This document shows, piece by piece, positions 1 through 11,100 of a stretch of 64,000 nt of DNA. The stretch lies in contig CP034975.1 in the NCBI GenBank assembly GCA_004026145.2, forward strand, positions 9,891,418 through 9,955,417, written 5' to 3'. The notes under the pieces were generated by a model. It did no database searches and was not told the DNA's origin. It was given only the letters and a program-made list of their open reading frames with translations. The position numbers and the translations under genes were made by a program. The DNA comes from Takifugu bimaculatus. Taxonomy: Eukaryota > Chordata > Actinopteri > Tetraodontiformes > Tetraodontidae. Numbering within the stretch: the first letter of the stretch is position 1; every line of letters starts with the position of its first letter.

Positions 1-2178
1 TAATGTCCGATTAAAGCACTGCCGGCTTTGCTGCGCAAGTCCGGTGATTTGCCCACGCTGCGCGGCTCACGTCTCTGGACAACAATAACACCCAGCAGTC
101 ATCTCAACGTCAGGACAGTGCAACACGGGGGCCCATCAGCTACAGTCAGACAGCAGATGAGAAGAAAGTGCAGGCTGGAAGACCACGGTCGGGAGTTAAG
201 TTAAAGTCACCGAGGCCGTGATATCATTGGAATTCAGGAGGAAAGCACTCACTACCTACAACATCAAAAGTCCCTGTGTGGACTTGTTTTGTTGTGTGTT
301 TTATTTCAGTATTTCCAGTAAAAATCTGGCAAGGAGGAAAGAGCGAACGGAAATAGCCTCAGAAACTATGCAAACGGCCACGTCTCGCATATGCCCACAT
401 GCGTTATAAACCTAAAAACACTTCTATAAGAACTCATGGAATCAGCAATGTTGGGTATCCTTAGAAATGACAGAAAGGGATTCAAACATCTGGAACTGAA
501 GAATGTGTACAATTTTCCTGATACTTTTAAGGCTCTCATCCTGGATGCGCTTCTTGTTGTCATTTCAGGGGAGGCTTCAGCTCGCTTCCATCCTCGTGTC
601 TTCTCAAAGCACTATGCTCCTCAGCGAAACGCCATCACTTAGCAGGAAAATAGAGTAAATACAGCAATCTGGGTATTAATGCACCTGCACCTTGAATCAC
701 TTCTGTGACTATAAGAAATCAACTTTGATGATAACAATATTGTAAAATACAACTCCCTGCATCAAAGCGGCAATACGCGGCGTCCCTGCATTGTTCCGTC
801 TCTACCTCCAGTCGTTTAGATGATATTTTCAATTGTCTCGCACATTAAAACAGGGACAAAAGCAGGAGATCCGAGTTTCGTCTCCCGCTTTATCTCTGAA
901 CCCTTTGGACTTGGTGATGGGAGGCTGATTGAAGGGTAAGTAGTGCGTTTTGGAGAACGAATTCTTCAGATGCCAGAAGAGAAAGAAAATGAAACCAAGA
1001 ACATCAGCCTGTGATTCCATTATTAGTCTCAGTTCTCCGTCTCCCTCTTTTCATTTCTGATGGCTGGATAATTAAACCTCTATAGTATTGTCTTCCATCT
1101 TCCTTGCCCCACTTCCAGCAATGCGAATTCCCCTATGGGCAACTTTAAAAAGGCCCTTTTTAGACATCTGTTTTTCACATCAGTGCGGGTTTTTTTTTCC
1201 TCCTCCCTCCATTAATTTGTGTTCTTGTGAAAGTAGAAAGGCTGCTGCTGGGACAGAGAAACTGCACGTTAAAAGAAGAAAAAAACAAAAAAAAACCTCA
1301 ACAATTCAGCTGCAGGAATCAAAGAAAGGTAAGAAACACATCTACCAAAGTGTTTTTATTCGATATTACTGTCATTAAACAACTAATATCTGTCCTTGAG
1401 AGAGCATCGGAAGAAATCCGATTTCAGGCAGGATTGATGCAGAGTTTAATTTTAAAGGCATTCCTGTTCTCTCCTCTGCAGCCTGAAGGAGCCAGCTTGT
1501 CAGTTAGAGCTCCAGCACTGACAGAGGCCCCACAAGGAACGGGTAAAAAAGAAGTGCGCACGTTTGGCAACAGTCATTAAATAATAATGATAAAACACCT
1601 CACTACAGTCAATGCAAGTTGGATTGTCTTTACTTACACCCAAAACAAAAGTTCACTTGTAAAAAGCTCATAATAGTTTGTATTATGCAGTTATATTTGA
1701 TTGAATTAATAATAATATAAAGGAATCGTTTGTCAACTGTACCATCTGACAAATGTTTATGTTTTTTTACAGGGTGGATTTTATTTTATGTCCTGAGGCA
1801 TATTAATTTGGTGGTTTTCACCTTATGACACAATAGATCTTTGAAGGGGATCACAATTTGCCCAAAGGTTTTGCATCTGATCTTACAAATATAGTATAAA
1901 TATAGTATAAAAAAAATTAGCACCAATTAAATCAATTCATAATTGCAAATAAACCTGAGGATCCTGGCACCACTAAGTTGTAAAATAACAATAGTATCAG
2001 TTCTCCTTTCATCATTTTTCAACTTTTTCACCCTTTTGATCATTCCCGGAGGTCTTTTGTGCTTTATGCTACGATTCGTCTAAAAGAGGCACAAATGTGT
2101 CATGTTGGCAGTCGGGCTTCACTGAGTGCGTTTGGCATTACGGGCCAGGAACCAACGGCAGTACTTTTAGCTCCGTGG
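1..2178. other. Intergenic DNA and 3' flank of aldh18a1
   Basis: No coding exon was recognised here. The first 200 bases are richer in G+C and CpG than the rest and could hold a 5' exon or promoter of a neighbouring gene, but no start, splice pair or protein match supports that. From about 1600 the DNA is AT-rich. The part next to 2179 should be the 3' untranslated region of the minus-strand gene aldh18a1. The nearest minus-strand AATAAA (TTTATT on plus) is at 1780-1785, which would give a 3' UTR of about 0.4 kb. Confidence 0.5.
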
Positions 2179-5100
2179 TTACGCATCCATGAGACTGCTG
2201 TCAAAGTCTCTGGTCTGGTTACCGTCTTTCTGTCCAGCGAGAGGCTCCCCTACAGGCAGGTTTTCATGAAGATATGTCATTGTGCCGTGATCGGAGAAAT
2301 CCGCCGCCGTGTGCCCGTCACCTCTTAGGACCCACTTGGAGGTGAGCAGTCCCTCCAGGCCCACTGGACCGCGGGCATGGATGCGAGCTGTGCTGATGCC
2401 AACTTCCGCTCCTTTAAGAGGGAAAGTGTTTTTAGAGTGTCTAATATGATGGAAAAGCTACTATTAACATTTTTTTTTTAAATGTTGCATGACGTACCCA
2501 GTCCAAATCGGTAGCCATCAGCAAAACGTGAACTTGCGTTCCAGAAAACACAAGCACTGTCCACCTGATGTAAGAACTTCTCTGCCGTATCCTCTGTAAC
2601 ATAAACACAGCTCCTTCATACTAAAATGATTATCTTGATACACAGTTTTTGTTTTTTTACAGTTACACTTTAACTGAAATCTAAACAAATGACACAAGCT
2701 CAAACCTAAGAAAACTGGAGGAATTTGCAAGTTCCCTCACACTTGGTTGTACTAGTCTCAAATCCTTACCTTGAGCCACAAATAAACATTATTTATTGTT
2801 AGCCAGTCCAGTTTTGGACTCTCATATTAATATTACTACTTATAACGACTATCTATGATTAAGCGTTTGTCTATTTAGTCTATTGCAGCCATAATTAATA
2901 CGTCTCAGCTTTAACACTGACGCGATCTTATTTTAATCGTCGTACCTTTGACGGTCACCAGAGGGCAGCAGCGTACTCTTCAAGATCCACATGCAATAAA
3001 GTGGAACTGCACTAGTTTTGTTGTACTTTTTAAATGCGGAATCAATTTAATTTAAAGACGTTTTGTTCTTTGAGAGTATCTGTGTCTTTATTCCTGAGAT
3101 CTCCTGATATTCGTAAAAACCAAAGATGTCATAAAAAGCCAGTGCGGCCACAGCTATGAAGTGGGAAAATGGATGCTGAACCAAATGGCTTTAAACATCA
3201 TGAGTTTGGAGAGATTCAGTGCAACGGCTCGCTTAAAAGGCAAAAAAAGTGACTGAGCGTGACCAAAAGACTTTTGAAGTGTCTTTTGGCATCTGTTCCT
3301 GGTTTCAAATGTTGCTCTGTCCCCTATACTGGAGTCACAGAGGGAGGTTGTGCACTCATCCTGACAACAAAGTGTCACTGCTCATTAATCGTGGCAGAAC
3401 AAAGCAAGGATGGTGTGTCTGGGGAATCAAGCGTAGGACAACTTGGTGAATATTACACAATTATAGGGTGAGAAGGCTGCACAGTTACATCGAGAAGCCA
3501 GTTCTGTTGTATAACAGTGAGTTTAACTTTATTCTTTTTAAAATAAACGAGGATACACTCACCAGTCACTTTATTAGGTACACATTGCTAGTAAAAGGTT
3601 GGACCCATTTTTGCCTTTAGAACAGCCTTAATTCTTTGTGGCATACTTTCAACAAGATGTTGAAAGATCTTCTTTGCTGTAGTGTGCTGGGGTGCAGGCA
3701 TTAAAGCAAAGGATGCCAACAGACTTAACAAACTCATTAAAAAGGCAGGGTCTGTTGTTGGCTGTAATCTTGCAAACTTGGACGAGGTGGTGAGGAACAG
3801 GATGGTGTTGAAATTGCGGACAATCATGGACAATCCCTCCCACCCCCTCCATAACACAGTGGACAAACTGAGAAGCAGCTTCAGCAACAGACTCCTGCAG
3901 CCTCGCTGCTCTAAGGAACGCTACAGGAAGTCCTTCCTGCCGTATAATTCATCCAAACCCAATCAATAGCAATAATTGTTTAATGTTAATGTTGTAATTG
4001 TATTTCTATTTTATTCTATATTTATGTATATATGCTTATAATGTGTATATATTATATTATGTATATATTATATATATATGCTTATTATATATGCTGTATA
4101 TATGCTTATAACATCCTAATCTTATTTGTATTTTATTTATTCTATTTCTATACTTTGTAAATACAAAACCTACACTACAGTTATATTAAACCACTTTAGG
4201 CTGCTACTACAATTCAATTTTCCTACGGGGATGAATAAAGTACATCTTGAATCTAGAATCTTGAAAATATCCCTTAGAGGTCATACAGTTGCTGTTGATT
4301 TGTCAGTTACACAGCTATGGTGTAAATCTCCCATTCCACCATATTCCAAAGGTGCTCTATTGGATTAAGATCTGGTGACAGTGGATCTTCTGTCATCTTC
4401 CAGAAACCAGATGAGATAATATGATCTTTGTGACCTGGTGCATTATCCATCAGAGAAGATGGTCCACTGTGGCCATAAAGGGATAGCCATGATCTGAAAC
4501 AATACTCAGCTAGGCTGCAGCATTTAAATGATGCTCAATTGGCCAAAGTTTAACAAGAAATTACTCCCAACCGTTACACCAGCAGCAGCCTAAAGCATTG
4601 ATGTGAGGCAGGATGGATCCATGCTTTCATGTTGTTGACGCCAGTTCTGACCCAATTTTGACTCATCTGGTCAGGCAGTGTTTTGGAGCCTCACTTTCAT
4701 GTTCTAAGCTAACAGGAGCAGCATCGTGCTTGTTCTTCTGCTGCTGTAGGCCACCTTCTTTATGGGTTCGATGCATTGTGCCTTCAGAGATGGAGTTCTG
4801 CATTCCTTGGCTGCACTGAGTGGTTATTTCAGTTACTGTTGCCTTTCTCTCATCTGGAACAAGTCTGCCCTGTCTCCTCTGACCTCCCACATCAACAAGG
4901 CATTTTCCTCCACACAACTGCTTCAATGGTTTCTCTTTTCCGGACCAGTCTCTGTAAACCCTAAAGAGGTTGTGCGTGAAAATCCCAGTAGATCAGCAGG
5001 TCCTGAAATACTCAGCTCAGCCTATCTGCCACATTCAAAGTCACTTAAATCCCCTTTCTTCTCTATTCTAATGCTCACTGTGAGCTTCAGGAAGTGGTCT

Positions 5101-8100
5101 TGACCACATCTAAAAGCCTAAATGCACTGAGTTCTGGCCCTGTGATTAGCCGATTAACTATTTGTGCTAGCAAGTGAAGAGATTGACCTAATAAAGTGCT
5201 GAGTGTAAGTTTAAATGGAAAAAAGCTTTAAGAAAACAACACTGAAGTACTGGACCACTTACCATTTTCTGTGATGATAGTGTCTGTGTGGAAGCTGCCA
5301 TACTTGTGAATATGATCCACTGCATCCTGCATGCTGTCCACCACCTCCAAGCAACACTCCAGGTCGCTGTATTCTGTCCGTAGGGACTTTGCCTCAGACG
5401 GACTAAATGTCAAATAGGACGCAAATTGAGGGCCTGCATGAATCTTTACCTGATGATACCACAGGACAATAAAAAAGAAATTATTTCACCTGCAGAAACA
5501 ACCAAAATAGGTTAATAAACTAATGTTAATATAAAACTCTATTTTCCAATTTCTATAACTCAGGTTGCAGTTATTGCACTGCTGTTTATTTAGTATTTCA
5601 CCTGCTCAGTACGCAGCATGTCAATGATCTGGTCAAACAGGGGGGTCCTGAGGACATCCCTGTGGATCAGCAGAGTTTCCATGGAATTACATGCAGCGGG
5701 GTAGTCACACTTGGAATCTCTGACTGAAACAGGATACATGACACGTCAGGGGTCCACACATCCACACCGAAGGCCAGAGAACTAATGTGACCTCACCTAT
5801 TTTGATGACTTTGTCAATGTCAGCCTCCGTATCGATGTAGACGTGGCAGATTCCCTCACTATGGCCAAGGACCGGGATACCTTTGGCTGCCCGTTGAATT
5901 TCCCGCACCAACTGGGATGAACCGCGGGGAATAATCAAGTCGATCATCTTGTCCAGTCGGCACAGATCCTCTATCTCTTCACGAGTGCTCACCTGGTAAC
6001 AAATACCAGTTTGTCCGTGACTGGAAACTACATGTTTGCCACTCATCTCCAGCTTTGTGGGAACCTTGTTTTACCAGTTGAACAGCATCTGTGACTCCGT
6101 GCATGGAAAGAGCTTCCTGGGTGATTTGGTGGAGAACCCGGTTGGTGTTGGCAGCCTCTTTGCCTCCTTTCAGAAGGAGGGCATTGCCACTGGCTATAGC
6201 TAATGCCGACACCTATGAAAGACAAACTTTATGATGGCACCATGTCAAAAGAAGTTCCGAAAACAGGAGCCAGAAATAGAAATGAGCTCGACCCTACAGT
6301 ATATACCTGAGGAAGGCAGTCAGGCCTAGCCTCAAAGATAACCAGAAGAACCCCAATGGGCACAGTGATCTGCTCCAGAACGAGGTTATGAGCCACCCTC
6401 GTCCTGCGCAGCACACGCCCCACGCTGTCCTGTGCAGCCACCGCTATCTGACGTAGACCAATGGCCAAGCTGTTGAGTTTAGATGGTGACAAGCTCAGGC
6501 GCTTTAGCAGGGCTGCTGATAAAGAGCCTGTGAAAAGGAGCGAGTACTTAGATTTTAACTCCTACAAGTGAGGTAGAGAGGCACCTGATGCAGGCAGTTC
6601 AAACATCTAGTCAACTTTGTAAGACAGCAAAGAAGAAAAAGATGAACACTCAATTAACATTTTTGAGATATACACCTGCATTTATGGCCAGATCCATATC
6701 CATCTTGTTAGCAGCCAGAATCTCTTCCTTTCTTTCAGTCAACAGCTCGGCTAACTGACAGATAATCTCCCCCCTCTGAAAATGCAGTCAAAATGAGCAG
6801 GTAACACAACTCTCCACAAGAGGTCAGTGTTGCCCTGATTCAAGTTGAACAACAGTGTTGGCTGAGCTCATTACCTGGCCTGGGTGCAAAGACGCAAGAG
6901 TCCGTCCGCAGCTACGTGCCACTTCTGTCTGCTGCTCCACAGTGGGACCTGGTTGAGTGACAACACAGATTTTAATAAGGACAGCAGGTAACACAGGTAC
7001 TTCGGTCACATTCCAGATGTACTCACCTGCAGGTTTGATCTCTGTAAAGAAGGTTCCCACCTTCTTACCCTCTACAATGTCAGTGATGACATGACCTGTA
7101 ACTTTGGGGTGGGTTCCATTTGCAATGACCACAGAGGTGCCACTTTGCAAGGCCCAAACAGCCGCTTTTACCTATAACAGAACGTCTTTACTTGAAGAAA
7201 AACATTATTTCACATATGTAACTCTTCAGATGCGTAAAATTAGAGTCTGGCTTCAAGATTTTAGTAAAAATAAGTATCAAATGGCATGAACGTTGCATTC
7301 AGTATGATTGATTCACTTATTTGATCAAACTACTTAGACAACCATTGCAACTGCTGTCTAAATAACTGGGAAAAATAACTTGAACATAAACAAAGCAAAG
7401 CAGTTTGAACCTACTTTGGCCTCCATTCCCCCAAGACCAACTCTGGACTTTGTGCCAAAAGTGATGGACTGCTGGTCCCCAGGGTAGAAGATGTCAATCA
7501 ACTTGGCATCGTCTGTTCCCGGAGGGCTGTCATAGAGGCCTAAAAGATCAAACAATTCCCAAATTAACTGACTTGCTCATAGACTGCTCCTGAAATGCTA
7601 CGCAGGAGGATTATTGTGTATAAAATCACCATCTAACTCATAAATGTCACATACAGTCTCACACCACCAGACGCGTTGAAACTCCTCTAGCTCCCCCTAC
7701 TGGTGCCATCAATCCACATCATTTCAGCTACAGAGTCCAAAGTTTAGTTTATCAGACAGGTTTCTTGTTCTATGAACCAACTATACCCAAGTTGGACTAT
7801 GACATCATCAAAAGTTACATTATACTATCTAAGCCCATCCCTGAAATTGACATTAGTTCATATATTCAGATATTATAATTTAAATCTAGAAAATTTGTAT
7901 GTTTTATGTAGCTTTAACCAAAGTTTGTTGTTTTGAAAATTCATCTTGGACCACATGACTCTCTGATTGTGGCTGGAGTATGTTTGATTTGGGAATCAAT
8001 GATCACTGCCACATTGCCAGTGTCAGGTTATATCACATAAAGAGAACGACTTCTAAAATTATCATAAAAAGATTTAGAAATTTCAAAAATTGTAAATAAT

Positions 8101-11100
8101 TATGCTCCTATGAAAAAACTAGAATAAAAACAGACCCAGCCCTGGTTCACTATTGAGCTGTCGGACCTATTTGTTAAATGACAAAGCCTGGGCTCTTGCC
8201 GGATGCAGTATGGAATTGTGCGACTGTGCCACTTTCAGACAATTCCGCGATAAATGTACTGCTCTAGATCATCACACAGAGTCTAAGTATTATATTCATC
8301 TGATCTATCACTCAGACCCCAAGACATTTTGGAAATCAGCAAAAGGTGTATCTTAAGCTTGATGATGGCATTCTAAAGGACCAAATTGTCATCTGAGAAG
8401 CTTTCAACCGACATTTTACTACTGTTGGCCACCTTTTTGATGGTGGTGTCAGCATTTTCTCCATGTGTAACAACTCAGTCTCAGTGGCTGGATGACGAAG
8501 CTTTCTTTTACTCACAATTTCATCAAGTGGCATTGCTAATATATGGAAAATTGCAAGGGTGGTCCCCCTTCACAAGGGTGGTGATACCTCTGAGCTGGAT
8601 AAGTACAGACCCCTTTCCAAACACCTGCCTGCCTTTCCTGACTGGAATCCTCAATAAACCCTCCACCTAAAAGAATCCCTAACAAATAATTCCATATTAC
8701 CTTATACCCATGGTTTTAGGCTACAGCAAAGCACTCTCACAGCCATAACTGATCTCTCTAAGGCTTTTTGAGTCAGTAAATCATGGATTTCTCCATGAAA
8801 CTCTGGTTTTAGCCCCACGACTTGCACTTGTTTCAAAGATTATTTATCAGATTGACAATGGTTTGTCTCTCTTGGGTCTCATCATTCCAAACTCTTAACA
8901 TTAATAAGGCTGTGCCTCAAGGTTCAATTTTAGGCCCTGATTTCTTCACAAATTATATAAACAATGTATTTTCATCATTATATAATGGTTATTATTATTT
9001 ATACACAGATGATGCCATCTTACGTTGCATCACAAATTCTCCAGAAACAGCCATAAAAACTGCAACGTTTCCTTCAGTATCCTACAGACTGCATTTAATA
9101 ATCTTAAACTTACCCTGAATGAACACAAATTAAATGGATGTTGCTTTTAAAAAAAAAAAAAAAAAGTGAGCAATACTTGTTAGCTTCACCTCCACTAGAC
9201 ATAGATCACAAATAGAAAAGTCTGTGTACACATATGGATTGATGACAAACTTCCACTGAACTCTCACAATAATCAGATTCTAAAAAAACATTGGTTAAAT
9301 GATTAGTTTTCCCTGTACTGCAACAAATCAAATTTTCAATTAGCTTGGAGAAAGAGAAGAGTTGAAGCTGGTTTTTATGTCTGTTTTAGATGGGGACATG
9401 TTTGACACGCATGCCTCTACGTCCAATCTCAAACCTTTAGATGACAATTTACCATTCTGCCCTTAGATTTGAGTGGAGCTGCACATCAGTGTGCTCTCTA
9501 CAGCTCTGTAGGGTGGTCCTCCTTAGCTCTTGGCCCTCGTTGGAAAACTCCCACTTGCAACTCTTCATTACTTGTTCATCCCTCGAATACTTATAACACC
9601 CGCTCAAGCCCTTGCTTACATCTACAAAGTCCTAAATTCTGTACTGAGATAGGGAGGACATCCTTCCCTCGTATTTGGAAGAATCTTCAGCAAACTCTCA
9701 AACTAAAATGATCTCTTGGTCATTTCTAATCAATAATGACTGATGTTTATTATTGCGTTTAGATCTGTTATTTCTTCACTGTGAATGAGACTTTCCTCAG
9801 TGTACTCACGGGTCAAAATAAAGGTAAATAATAATAATACGTAAAGAAATACATACAAATCAACAGCTGATAAATTGATGAACGCGTGACTACACACCCC
9901 AGGGCAACCTCCTTTAAAACACAGAGACAGGCAGGAGTACTTATCTCCCAGGGAAGAGAGTTCACAGATGGCGTTATCTAACAGCTGACCCAGACTGCCG
10001 TTGCCGTAACACACATACCCTCCACGTCAGACAGTGCGATGAGCAGGTCAGCCTTCATTTCTACAGCGAGCCGTGCAGCCAGACTGTCGTTGTCCTTAAT
10101 GCTAATCACCTATGGAAGCAGAAAATTGCTGATATAAGCGCCTGCTGACAGAAAGGCCACTGGAGAATGTAAGCCATCTGCCATTTAAGCTCAATTTAAG
10201 GTTTTAAAGGCAAGCTGATGACAGGATTTTTGGGCAGATCAAGATTTTCAGACAGCACGAGTGAATCTTATGATCTCAAAATTGATTAAAAGAAGTGGAA
10301 TAGAAAGAAAGGACATGTTAGTTATTTCAGACCCAGTAGAAAAGGCATCCAGTTAGTCACATACCCCTCCAGCAGGAGCTCCTCCTTAGTGACTGCATGC
10401 ACTGCCATGCACCCCCTCAATGCATACATGCCGTAATAGTGGAGGGCAAAGCTGATAAGGTGAGGGAGGGTGGCAGTGAGTGGGAAGTGGGGGGTCGTAT
10501 AAAAAATGTTGCTAGTGAACAAATTTTTCTACAATTAATAAGCACTAAGTCTAGCAACAACTCTTGCTGCCATTGCCACCATCACCACTACCAGTGCTGC
10601 CCTCCCAAAGCTATCTGCACCCACATTTACCCCCTGCAGGTCACTATTGGGCTCTGGAGCGGACACCACAGCATCGTTGGTGTTGATGATGGGCACGATG
10701 TTCATGCGCAGCAGCTCCCGCAAGGTGCTGTTCAGGTTCTGCCTCTTGTCGTCATTGTGGAAATCCAGATTTGTCACCAGGATCTGACGACACAGACGGG
10801 AGACAGGAACAAAAAAGCCGAGTCAGGACATAACTTGCGCTTGACAAGTATGCTAATCATGTATTAAGTGAGTTAAATACCTGCGCAGTACACGTGCTAT
10901 ACTGGGTAAACATGGCCTCATACAAAGCCATGAGACCACTCTGTCCAGCTGCAGCACAGGCCCGAGCCTCCAACACTGGCAGTGCCTGTAACACAATAAC
11001 ATATATGTTGTTACATACTTGTGAGTATATGAAGTTTAAAAAAAATTTAAAAAAAGGAGTACATTGGAGTTCCATTACCATATCTTTGAGTTGATTGTGA

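Noticed and set aside
1..200. G+C-rich start of the window as a 5' exon of another gene
   Set aside because: Composition alone; no start codon with a credible peptide and no splice pair could be tied to it.
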